A stretch of DNA of 49,013 nucleotides from assembly GCA_018260445.1 (NCBI GenBank), contig JAGLBE010000020.1:1-49013 (forward strand), given 5' to 3'. Positions within the stretch are counted from its first letter, which is position 1, and every line of letters begins with the position of its first letter. Shown here one piece after another: positions 34,686 through 42,479 of the stretch. Source of the DNA: Psychrobacter sp. (GTDB lineage: Bacteria > Pseudomonadota > Gammaproteobacteria > Pseudomonadales > Moraxellaceae). The translations under genes and the position numbers were made by a program. Under the pieces are notes generated by a model that was given only the letters and a program-made list of their open reading frames with translations, had not been told where the DNA came from and ran no database searches.

Positions 34686-35171
34686 GTAAGCTTATGCTTA
34701 CACCAGAAGACGCTTTAACGACTTACAATAGGGCGCTGTATTTGCGATGATAGCTCTACGGCATCAAGGATGATGACTCTAAGGATAGAGTGCTTGCAGC
34801 TGAGTTGTTTATTAATATTCTGATTTATGTTATTGATAAACTAATAGAGGCTAAGCAGTATACCGTAACAAGGATAGGTCGCTTTTGGTTAAACATTTGG
34901 TTAAACAAGAGTAGACCAAGAGTAGACGATAGCCATTATGAACAAAGTATCTAGTTTGATAGGCTGTCATAATGAGTAGTGATGGGGTAAGGATGCTAAG
35001 CTAAGTTGGATTAGGTAAGACAGGTAAGACAGGTAAGACTAAGGCAGTTTAGCAGTAGTACGACAAGAGCAGGATGCTCATATTACGTCATGTTCTAGGA
35101 TGATACAGAGCGTAATAAATTTATCAGGATGATAATAGCAAATGCCGTATGACTTAGTCATGCGGCATTTG
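34686..35171. repeat. Noncoding module, copy A of a diverged tandem duplication
   Basis: Blocks in this module recur in the same order in copy B. The first, 34686-34797 against 35266-35375, has roughly four in five positions alike by eye. Others are 34861-34877 against 35469-35485, 34947-34977 against 35507-35537 (one difference in 31), 34991-35017 against 35567-35594, and 35089-35130 against 35677-35720. The module begins with GTAAGC-TTAT-GCTTAC and ends in a 15-bp hairpin (35139-35171). It contains three tandem GGTAAGAC(A/T) units (35014-35040). There is no open frame of note. It may be a structured RNA or an old mobile unit. Confidence 0.7.
35139..35171 (+). terminator. Hairpin closing noncoding module A
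   Basis: CAAATGCCG (35139-35147) and ATGAC (35149-35153) pair with GTCAT (35157-35161) and CGGCATTTG (35163-35171), with one T-G pair between and loop TTA. TTGTTGG follows rather than a pure T run, so terminator activity is plausible but not certain. The equivalent hairpin in module B has compensating base changes. Confidence 0.55.
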
Positions 35172-35376
35172 TTGTTGGTAGGGATACTATGATAAGTGAT
35201 AAGCGTATAACACCCCGTACGCTACTAGCCAAAACACCCGAATAAAATAGCCCAATCTACCGACTGTAAGCATATGCTTACATGAGAAGACGTTTTAACG
35301 ACTTACGCTAGGTTGCATAATTTGCGATTATAGTTCTACGGCATCAGGGATGGTGATTTAGGGATAGGTTGCTTGT

Positions 35377-35464
35377 TATAGCGACTATCATGACTAAAGC
35401 AAATTGATTCACTATGATGGATTCGCTAGGTTAGTCATACATGTTAGTCATGATAGTCGCTATA
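35377..35464. repeat. Inverted-repeat element with perfect 21-bp arms
   Basis: The arms 35377-35397 and 35444-35464 are exact reverse complements (core AGCGACTATCATGACTAA). They are separated by 46 bases, which include a further partial copy, TTAGTCATAC (35431-35440). The element is present only in module B. It resembles a small mobile or REP/MITE-like hairpin. No target-site duplication is evident. Confidence 0.75.
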
Positions 35465-35729
35465 GAAGTACCGTAATAAGGATAGAGATAGCTGGTTATG
35501 ATCTGCGTATCTAGTTTGATAGGCTGTCATATTGAGTGGTAAATGAGTAGTAAAGTAAAGTAGTAGGGATGCTACGCTAAATTGTAATAGGTTATTGTAA
35601 CAGATGACGATAGCGCAATTTGACCAATTTGGCAAGGATGGGGATGGGATAGGGAACAGGATGTTCACTGTTATGGCATGTTCTAGGATGGAACAAGCTT
35701 TAATAGATAATCAGGATGATTGTGATGAG

Positions 35730-35753
35730 GCCGTATACCTAAGGTTATGCGGC
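35730..35753 (+). terminator. Hairpin closing noncoding module B
   Basis: GCCG-T-ATA-CC (35730-35739) pairs with GG-(T)-TAT-G-CGGC (35743-35753), with one bulged T and loop TAA, then TTTGTTGTG. At two paired positions the bases differ from module A on both strands so that pairing is kept. Confidence 0.5.
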
Positions 35754-35981
35754 TTTGTTGTGTTTGGGTATTTAGATATAGGGTTAAGTTTATATTTTTA
35801 ACTTGTGCCTAAGCGACTATTGAGGTTGATGTCGGCATCAATGTTATAGAGTATTATAGTTAGGTTCTAGACGTTATAGACAGGTTTGCAGTTTGCGCTT
35901 CTGCCATTTATATCCATAACTCATAACTAGGTCTAGATGCTCACCAGCTAGCCACTATTTTCCCAGTTTCCTTCACAGCTA

Positions 35982-37361
35982 TCACTGCTGCGTCGCCACA
36001 AAGTCAAAATCAACCTCGGGTGTGATGCCTTGCATCAGCAGACTAAGCGCCTTAGCCGAGCCGCAAGCATGGGTCCAGCCAAGCGTGCCATGCCCTGTAT
36101 TGAGCCATAAATTACTAAATTTACGCTGACGGTTATCGGTATTAGCCGCACTGTGCGAACGATTACCCGAGCCATGTTGCACCTGCCCCAGATGCGCCCG
36201 ACCAATCAGCGGCACATTAGAGGGCGTCATCGGCCGCAGCCCTGTCCAATAGTCGACTGCTTCAGTCATCACCCCTTGCCCAAACAGCTGTTGCACCCGC
36301 TGGGTGATTGCCTGACAGCGCACGCGATTTAAACTGAGGTTATAGCCATTAAATTCTGCCGTCCCAGCGACTCTAAGCGTGTCGCCCAAGCGTGACGTTA
36401 CCAGTTTAAACTCATCGTCAATCAGGCTAACAAACGGGGCAAGATGGGGGGCATCAGGGTTGACCTGATACGTGGCCGAATAGCCTTTGGCCGGAAAGAT
36501 GGGTAAAGACACGCCAAGCGGTTTGGTGAGTAGGGGACTGTAACTGCCCAGTGCCACTACATAATTGTCTGCTTGCAGATGACGAGGCGATTGACCTTGG
36601 GTTTGGATGCGAACCGTATCGATATGCGGCGCTTTATCATTATAATGGGCGGATTTTAGCGTTGATAGTTTGGATAGCGTCAACGACAGTATATCCGTAT
36701 CATACAAAAACTGCACCCCAGCCTGCTCACAAAGCTGCGCTAAAAGTTTGGTAAAAAGATGAGCATTGCCCGATTCGTCTTGACTGGTATAAGTGGCACC
36801 GACGAGTTTATGGGCGATAGGCGCTAGGGCGGGCTCAAGACTGATGGCATGGTCGATACTCACCATATGACGCTCGCAGCCCAGCGCCTGCATACGCTTA
36901 GTTGGGGCTACTGCTGCCTTAAATTCGCTTGCACTGGTATAAAAATGTAAGATGCCCCGTAGTTGCTGTTGATACTCTATCCCCAAATCTTGGCGTAGCT
37001 GCTGCAACGCAGCACGCGAATACAGCCCCAAATTTAACATTTGAATCAAGTTGGCGTCGGCATGTTTGGCCGAACACTGCTGTAAAAACTGCAATGCCCA
37101 TTTAAGCTGCGCCTTATCCGCCCGCAGTCTAAACAATAATGGGGCGTCCTCACGCAGTAGCCATTTAAATGCTTTGGCTGGGGTGCCAGGGTTGGCCCAA
37201 GGCGTGGCGTGCGAGACCGATATTTGGCCGCCATTGGCAAAAGAGGTTTGCAGTGCGGCGGCGGGCTCTCGCTCAAGCACCGTCACCGCAAAGCCGGCTT
37301 GGCGCAAATACCAAGCCGTGGTCACCCCAATAACGCCTGCCCCCAAAACCGCTACGTGCAT
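35982..37361 (-). CDS. dadA: D-amino acid dehydrogenase small subunit (DadA-like)
   Basis: DadA is a membrane-associated FAD enzyme that deaminates D-amino acids, chiefly D-alanine, passing electrons to the respiratory chain. The N-terminal FAD motif GAGVIGVTTAWYLRQAG and the segment FANGGQISVSHATPWANPG are typical, as are YWTGLRPMTPSNVPLIG and LNTGHGTLGWTHACGSAK near the end. At 459 residues it is longer than E. coli DadA (432). The excess is in two polar insertions, one around SAHYNDKAPH and one around HGSGNRSHSAANTDN. AGGT lies about 7 bases before the ATG. It follows ygfZ by 67 bases and may share its transcript; dadX is not present. Confidence 0.92.
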   Translation of the reverse strand: MHVAVLGAGVIGVTTAWYLRQAGFAVTVLEREPAAALQTSFANGGQISVSHATPWANPGTPAKAFKWLLREDAPLLFRLRADKAQLKWALQFLQQCSAKHADANLIQMLNLGLYSRAALQQLRQDLGIEYQQQLRGILHFYTSASEFKAAVAPTKRMQALGCERHMVSIDHAISLEPALAPIAHKLVGATYTSQDESGNAHLFTKLLAQLCEQAGVQFLYDTDILSLTLSKLSTLKSAHYNDKAPHIDTVRIQTQGQSPRHLQADNYVVALGSYSPLLTKPLGVSLPIFPAKGYSATYQVNPDAPHLAPFVSLIDDEFKLVTSRLGDTLRVAGTAEFNGYNLSLNRVRCQAITQRVQQLFGQGVMTEAVDYWTGLRPMTPSNVPLIGRAHLGQVQHGSGNRSHSAANTDNRQRKFSNLWLNTGHGTLGWTHACGSAKALSLLMQGITPEVDFDFVATQQ

Positions 37362-37428
37362 GGCTGATACCTATCTATCGTATACTCATCAAACTAAAAA
37401 TTGGAAAACCCAGTGCGGTTACAGAGGA

Positions 37429-38178
37429 TTAGTGACGTGCCACATTGGCTTGTAAAGCGGGCGGTAAGTCTAAAACTTTAAGGCTTGCCTCGGCTAAATG
37501 TTCGGGCGTGGCGACAACCAAGGCTTCAAAACCAGACCCACCCGATAGCTGACTGTCTAAAGGCTTAGCATTGACGACTTTAATTTTCTCGATGGTGTCG
37601 CCGGCATTGGGAGTCATCCCTTGCCCTTGCACTCGGTGCAAATAGGCCTTAGGAGCAGATTTAAAATAAATACGCGCAATCACTTCTTGCCCCAAGTAGC
37701 ATCCCTTATCATAATCAATGCCGCCACGCTGGTGCAGACGTAGCTCTTGCGGTTGAAACATGCCTTGGGTTGCGGCCGTTATCCAATAGTTGCCGGTCGC
37801 GACGCTCAAAGCTTGCCAGCGCCATAAGTCATAGCGACTTTTGCTGGCGCTAAATGTGGGGCTCGCATCGGCGGCGGCACTGGTTAAACAGGGGTACATA
37901 TCGATAGGCGCTGCGGTGGTAAACTTTGAAAACGCGCCAAACTTTTTGATATGCGCTTGCAAGGCGGTCAAGCAATCCTCACTAATCACCACCGCAAAGG
38001 TGTCCTCTGCTTGCTGTTTAATCCATAGCCCAAATTCAACGCGGCCTTTTAGGTTAGCAATAGCGGTAGACTGATACTGCGTCGATAACTTGCTGACGTC
38101 GCTGGTGATTTGCCCTTGCAAGAACTTAGCAGCATCACTGCCTTGCAAAATGAGTTGTTGAAACGAGGGTTGTGTCAT
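37429..38178 (-). CDS. ygfZ: YgfZ/GcvT family folate-binding Fe-S maintenance protein
   Basis: YgfZ is a tetrahydrofolate-binding protein related to GcvT that supports repair or synthesis of certain Fe-S enzymes. The diagnostic motif is present as DKGCYLGQEVIARI, with the conserved cysteine at C160. At 249 residues it is much shorter than E. coli YgfZ (326) and corresponds to the compact versions seen in related genera. AGGATAG lies before the ATG. It precedes dadA on the same strand. Confidence 0.88.
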   Translation of the reverse strand: MTQPSFQQLILQGSDAAKFLQGQITSDVSKLSTQYQSTAIANLKGRVEFGLWIKQQAEDTFAVVISEDCLTALQAHIKKFGAFSKFTTAAPIDMYPCLTSAAADASPTFSASKSRYDLWRWQALSVATGNYWITAATQGMFQPQELRLHQRGGIDYDKGCYLGQEVIARIYFKSAPKAYLHRVQGQGMTPNAGDTIEKIKVVNAKPLDSQLSGGSGFEALVVATPEHLAEASLKVLDLPPALQANVARH

Positions 38179-38414
38179 GGGTGTGCTATCCTATCCTTAA
38201 AGGCAAAAATAAGTACCGTTCTAGATTGATACAATACAATAAGGTCTGTTTGTTTGATACAAAAGGCGAAATTCAATGAGATTGGTGTCGATTTACACTC
38301 ATTTAAAATAGGGGAGAGCTATAGGGTATGAATGAGGGAGTTCGTTTAGCTTTTCAATAGGCTTGTTATACTGTTATCCTATACAATTTCTTTCATAAAA
38401 CAAGCGAGAATAGT

Positions 38415-38783
38415 ATGACTTTACCCAATTGCCCCAGTTGCGACTCCGATTTAACCTACCAAGATGGTGCGCTACTCATGTGCCCGATGTGTGCCCATGA
38501 GTGGACAGCAGCAGAAACAGCGGATGCACAAAATCATGCAGACAATAACGCAGCTGTTGATAACGTGATACGGGATGCCGTGGGCAACGAACTTCAAGAT
38601 GGCGATGCGGTGACCGTCATACGAGATTTAAAGGTCAAAGGCTCATCAAGCTCTATTAAAGTGGGCACCAAAGTAAGAAGTATTCGTTTGTTGGCTGACC
38701 CTGTCGATGGTCATGATATTGACTGTAAAGTAGATGGGTTTGGGCAAATGAAATTAAAGTCTTCTGTGGTGAAAAAGGCTTAA
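38415..38783 (+). CDS. yjdM: PhnA/YjdM family zinc-ribbon protein
   Basis: A 122-residue protein. The N-terminal zinc ribbon has C6-x2-C9 (NCPSCDS) and C23-x2-C26 (MCPMCAHEW). The C-terminal domain reads GDAVTVIRDLKVKGSSSSIKVGTKVRSIRL and DGHDIDCKVDGFGQMKLKS, as in E. coli YjdM, formerly called PhnA. Despite the old name it is not the phosphonoacetate hydrolase, and its role is unclear. A short acidic N/A-rich linker joins the two parts. It converges with nirD across a terminator. Confidence 0.9.
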   Translation: MTLPNCPSCDSDLTYQDGALLMCPMCAHEWTAAETADAQNHADNNAAVDNVIRDAVGNELQDGDAVTVIRDLKVKGSSSSIKVGTKVRSIRLLADPVDGHDIDCKVDGFGQMKLKSSVVKKA

Positions 38784-38807
38784 TTTTTGTAGCTGTTTAA
38801 GCTTAAT

Positions 38808-38850
38808 AAAAAGTAATGCCCAGTCGGTTATCGTCTGAGCAATACTTTTT
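38808..38850. terminator. Bidirectional terminator between yjdM and nirD
   Basis: AAAAAGTAATGCCCAG (38808-38823) pairs at 14 of 16 positions with CTGAGCAATACTTTTT (38835-38850). A and T runs at the two ends suit convergent genes. Confidence 0.75.
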
Positions 38851-38912
38851 AACAGTGCTTATTTTAAGGATCTGGTTTAAACCAGCCATCTTGAGTCGAT
38901 CCGCTTATCAGA

Positions 38913-39305
38913 CTATGCGGCAACAGTAACGATGGGTAGCGCAACTAACACGTTATTGCCATCTAAACTGACCTCATAGCTGTCTAGCTTAACGGTCTCA
39001 TCATCCAAGCATTGACCAGTGGCTAAGTTAAAACGTTGTTTGTAGATAGGCGAGGCAACATAAATGACTTCTTGCTCATCAACGCTGCCGTCATCTAACT
39101 CTTTTTTAATCATTGTACCGCCAAGGATGCCACGCGATAGCACATTGGCACTACTAAACGGGTCAAAATTACTGATAGCAAATAATTCGTCTTCTTTAGT
39201 GCGAAATACGGCCACTTGCTTTCCCTCAATAAGCGCACAAACACCTGTCTCGGGAATAATGTCATTTAAAGTGCAAATAATTTGCTGTGTTGCTTGGGCT
39301 GTCAT
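38913..39305 (-). CDS. nirD: Nitrite reductase (NAD(P)H) small subunit
   Basis: NirD is the small, Rieske-fold subunit of the cytoplasmic assimilatory nitrite reductase. The 130-residue sequence has the fold-typical VCALIEGKQVAVFRTKEDELFAI, then NFDPFSSANVLSRGI and SPIYKQRFNLATGQCLDDE, and lacks the Cys-His cluster ligands of true Rieske proteins, as is normal for NirD. AGGAAAT precedes the ATG. It lies 130 bases downstream of nirB on the same strand. Confidence 0.93.
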   Translation of the reverse strand: MTAQATQQIICTLNDIIPETGVCALIEGKQVAVFRTKEDELFAISNFDPFSSANVLSRGILGGTMIKKELDDGSVDEQEVIYVASPIYKQRFNLATGQCLDDETVKLDSYEVSLDGNNVLVALPIVTVAA

Positions 39306-39435
39306 AAAGATTTCCTAAATAGGTTGATTACAAGGCGAGTAGGCAAGCGGCAGTTAATTGATGACCTCAACTTGGCAAATGCCAAACCCAGCAGCGATAA
39401 TGCGCGTATAAAGCATAGATTTGGCTATATGATGC

Positions 39436-42042
39436 TTATACCAATGCCGCCTCTAATGCCTCTTTTTCGCTGGGTTTTGCTGGGCGAATCTGTTCACGCT
39501 CGGTCACAAATACCACGTTGTCATCGCCAAGCTCGCTATTGACAAAATGACGGAAGCGTTTGAGTTTCTCTTTATCGCTAATGGTGGCTTTCCACTCGCA
39601 CACATAGTTATCGACCAACAGCTGCATTTGCGCCTCTAACTCTTGGGCAATGCCTAAGCTGTCGTTAATAATCACATCTTGTAAGTACTCAAGCCCGCCC
39701 TCTAAGCTTTCACGCCATTTTGAGGTGCGCTGTAATTTGTCCGCCGTTTTGATATAGAACATGGTGATGCGGTCAATATATTTAATCAACGTGTCGGTGT
39801 CCAAATCTTTGGCAAACAACTCGCCATGTCGGGGCACCATGCCGCCATTACCTGCCACGTAAAGGTTCCAGCCGTTTTCAGTGGCAATCACCCCAAAGTC
39901 TTTAGATTGGGCTTCGGCGCATTCACGGGTACAACCTGACACCCCCATTTTGATTTTATGCGGTGAGCGCACCCCTTTGTAGCGCTCCTCTAAGATAAGG
40001 GCTAGGCCAACGCTGTCAGCAACCCCATAGCGGCACCAGTTGTCACCCACACAAGATTTAACCGTACGTAGCGATTTACCATACGCATGACCAGTCTCAA
40101 AGCCGGCATTGACCAAACGCTCCCAAATATCGGGCAGTTGCTCTAGGCGGGCACCAAATAAATCAACACGTTGACCGCCGGTGATTTTGGTATAAAGGTT
40201 AAAGTCTTTGGCGACTTGACCAAGTACAATCAGCTTGTCGGCAGTGATTTCACCCCCAGCGACACGGGGCACAACCGAGTAGGTACCGTCTTTTTGGATA
40301 TTGCCTAAATAATAGTCATTGGTTTCCTGCAAGGGTGTCAGCTCGGTTTTGAGCACATAGTCATTCCAGCATGACGATAGGATAGAGGCGACAGCAGGTT
40401 TACAAATCTCGCAGCCCCGGCCACTACCATGTTGGCTTAACAATTCGTCAAAGGTTTTGATGTCGTGTACTCGCACAAGGCTATAGAGCTCTTGTCGAGT
40501 ATAGGCAAAATGCTCGCACAAGTCGTTATTTACCTCAAAGCCCAGCTCTGTCAGTTGATAGGCAAGCACGTCTTTGACCATGGGCGCACAGCCGCCGCAG
40601 CCTGTCCCCGCTTTGGTGGTGGCTTTCACATCGGCGATAGAGTAGGCGCCGGCTGCCACAGCACCACAAATGGCGCCTTTGGTGACGTTATAGCATGAGC
40701 AAATCGTGGCAGCATCTGGTAGGTTTTCAACCCCCATCACTGGTTTTTCGACATTGGGCAGAATCAGGCTTTCAGGATGCGCTGGCAGGTCAATAGCGTT
40801 TAAAAACAGTTGCAGTAGGTTGTTGTAATCTTCGGTATCGCCAACCATAACAGCGCCTAGCAACTTCTTGTTATCACTACTGGTCACCAATTTTTTATAA
40901 ATGCCCTCGCTTGGGTTTTGATACACGTAGCTTAAGCTGCCCTCGGTTGTGCCCTGAGCGTCCCCAATGCTGCCCACATCCACGCCCATCAGCTTAAGCT
41001 TGGTGCTCATATCAGCACCGGTAAAGGTTTTTTCGGTATCGCCTGCAATTTGGGCGGCACAAATACTGGCCATGGTGTAACCGGGTGCCACCAAACCAAA
41101 TATCTTTTTATCCCACACCGCACATTCACCAATCGCATAGATATCATCATTATTGGTTTTGGTATGGTCATCAATTAAAATACCGCCGCGCTCACCAATG
41201 GTAACCCCACATTCAGGATTATTTTTCATAATGGCGTCTTGCGGGCGGATACCGGCACTAAACACAATCAAATCGGTATCAAGCTCGGTATCATCGGTAA
41301 ATTGCATGGTCAAAAAGGTGTCTTTATTCAAATGCACGCCCTTTTGCTCATCTTTTTGATGAATGTCATGGTTGAGCGACACTTGGCGATTGTGGATGAT
41401 TTCTTTGGTGTTTTTACCCGTTAAGACGGTCACGCCCAAAGCTTCAATTTTCTTTTTCAGAATGTCGCCGCCCGCCGGGTCAAGTTGAATGCCCATCAAT
41501 TGTGGGGCAAACTCAACCACATAGGTATCAAGCCCGAGCGTCACTAACGCTTTGGCGGCCTCTAGCCCTAGCAAGCCACCGCCTACCACCACGCCTTTTT
41601 TGACTTTCGGATTTTCGGCTACGGCGAGGATATTGTCCAAATCGGCAATGGTGCGATAGACCTGACAATGCGAGTGGTCGCCACCGGTAATAGGCGGTAC
41701 AAAAGGATAGGAGCCGGTTGCCAGTACCAATTTTGCGTAATGGATAGTCTGACCATCTGCTGTGGTAATGGTGTGCTTATCGCCATCAATATCGCTAATA
41801 CGTTGATTTAAATGTAGGATTACGCCTGCTGCCTCGTAGTTCTTTAAATCAACAAGGTTAAGCTTGCTGGCATCTTTATGTTCAAAATAGCTCGATAAAT
41901 AGACCCTATCATAAGCGGGGCGGTCTTCTTCGGCAAAGACGTGAATAGCATATTTCTCGTTAAGCCCTAGTTCTATCGCTTTTTCAACAAAATGGTGGCC
42001 AACCATACCGTTACCAACCACTACTAAATTACCGTTACTCAT
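39436..42042 (-). CDS. nirB: Nitrite reductase (NAD(P)H) large subunit
   Basis: NirB reduces nitrite to ammonium with NAD(P)H. The domain order is: FAD-binding (VVGNGMVGHHFVEKA), NAD-binding (VVGGGLLGLEAAKAL), two BFD-like [2Fe-2S] regions (ATICSCYNVTKGAI with GTGCGGCAPMV; GRGCEICKPAVASI), then the sirohaem-[4Fe-4S] domain. The cluster and sirohaem ligands are C-x5-C in SCVGDNWC and C-x3-C in SGCTRECAE. Length (868) is normal. AAAGGA lies about 8 bases before the ATG. nirD follows. The gene is divergent from the kinase-phosphatase across 437 bases that likely hold both promoters. Confidence 0.96.
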   Translation of the reverse strand: MSNGNLVVVGNGMVGHHFVEKAIELGLNEKYAIHVFAEEDRPAYDRVYLSSYFEHKDASKLNLVDLKNYEAAGVILHLNQRISDIDGDKHTITTADGQTIHYAKLVLATGSYPFVPPITGGDHSHCQVYRTIADLDNILAVAENPKVKKGVVVGGGLLGLEAAKALVTLGLDTYVVEFAPQLMGIQLDPAGGDILKKKIEALGVTVLTGKNTKEIIHNRQVSLNHDIHQKDEQKGVHLNKDTFLTMQFTDDTELDTDLIVFSAGIRPQDAIMKNNPECGVTIGERGGILIDDHTKTNNDDIYAIGECAVWDKKIFGLVAPGYTMASICAAQIAGDTEKTFTGADMSTKLKLMGVDVGSIGDAQGTTEGSLSYVYQNPSEGIYKKLVTSSDNKKLLGAVMVGDTEDYNNLLQLFLNAIDLPAHPESLILPNVEKPVMGVENLPDAATICSCYNVTKGAICGAVAAGAYSIADVKATTKAGTGCGGCAPMVKDVLAYQLTELGFEVNNDLCEHFAYTRQELYSLVRVHDIKTFDELLSQHGSGRGCEICKPAVASILSSCWNDYVLKTELTPLQETNDYYLGNIQKDGTYSVVPRVAGGEITADKLIVLGQVAKDFNLYTKITGGQRVDLFGARLEQLPDIWERLVNAGFETGHAYGKSLRTVKSCVGDNWCRYGVADSVGLALILEERYKGVRSPHKIKMGVSGCTRECAEAQSKDFGVIATENGWNLYVAGNGGMVPRHGELFAKDLDTDTLIKYIDRITMFYIKTADKLQRTSKWRESLEGGLEYLQDVIINDSLGIAQELEAQMQLLVDNYVCEWKATISDKEKLKRFRHFVNSELGDDNVVFVTEREQIRPAKPSEKEALEAALV

Positions 42043-42333
42043 ATTTGCATCCTTTAAGGGGGGTTGCCAAGCTTAGCCTTTGTTTTATTGCATGAAGGCT
42101 TACGCTTTAGGCGCCTAAGGTATAGCATTCAATAATCATGCCAAGCTTCTAAAGACAGGAATAGGGCAACTAGTAACCCGCGACTTGCTTAAAACTAAGA
42201 GTCGCTCATGTAGCACTGTTTAGGCTACGTCTTATATTGGTGCAAAAATGAGCGCTAATAGGTGACACGCTAACAACAAGTTTAGAATATTGGTGATGAT
42301 GATGTCTTGCTCATTTTTTGTGCAAGCGGGTGA

Positions 42334-42349
42334 CGGTGCAGTTTTTGCA
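42334..42349 (+). promoter_or_regulatory. Possible sigma-54 (-24/-12) promoter for the nitrate genes
   Basis: CGGTGCAGTTTTTGCA has GG (42335-42336) and GC (42347-42348) separated by exactly 10 bases, with TTGCA intact; the -24 half (GGTGC for GGCAC) is imperfect. It lies 130 bases upstream of the kinase-phosphatase start. Nitrate assimilation genes are often NtrC/sigma-54 dependent, so the location fits. Confidence 0.35.
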
Positions 42350-42382
42350 GTGGTTTTATTAATTAAGCGCAGCATGACAGGT

Positions 42383-42460
42383 CAGTTTGCCGAAGCTGCA
42401 TAAGCAACATTGGCTATTAGGAGAGTGTATTGAATAGTGACACCATAGTGACAATAGCCA
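42383..42460 (+). promoter_or_regulatory. Possible structured leader upstream of the kinase-phosphatase gene
   Basis: Two hairpins lie between the possible promoter and the start codon. CAGTTT-GCCG-AAGCTG (42383-42398) has a 6-bp stem. TGGCTATT (42411-42418) pairs with AATAGCCA (42453-42460). Inside the second loop ATAGTGACA occurs twice. Nitrate genes in other Proteobacteria can be controlled by leader antitermination (NasR/NasT), but the expected loop sequences are not clear here. Confidence 0.3.
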
Positions 42461-42479
42461 GGCTGATAACGGGGGGGAT

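Larger units (their letters stand above)
35266..35753. repeat. Noncoding module, copy B of a diverged tandem duplication
   Basis: Same block order as copy A. It starts with the perfect palindrome GTAAGCATATGCTTAC (35266-35281) and ends with a hairpin (35730-35753) equivalent to that of copy A. It differs in carrying an 88-base inverted-repeat element (35377-35464) where copy A has unrelated sequence. An open frame of 65 codons (35604-35801, plus) crosses the closing hairpin but has no ribosome-binding site and no homologous frame in copy A, so it is not called as a gene. Confidence 0.7.

Noticed and set aside
35604-35801. 65-codon open frame in noncoding module B
   Set aside because: No ribosome-binding site, it runs across the closing hairpin, and it has no counterpart in copy A.
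37051-37455. 134-codon open frame opposite dadA
   Set aside because: It lies across the conserved FAD-binding region of dadA and has no motif of its own.
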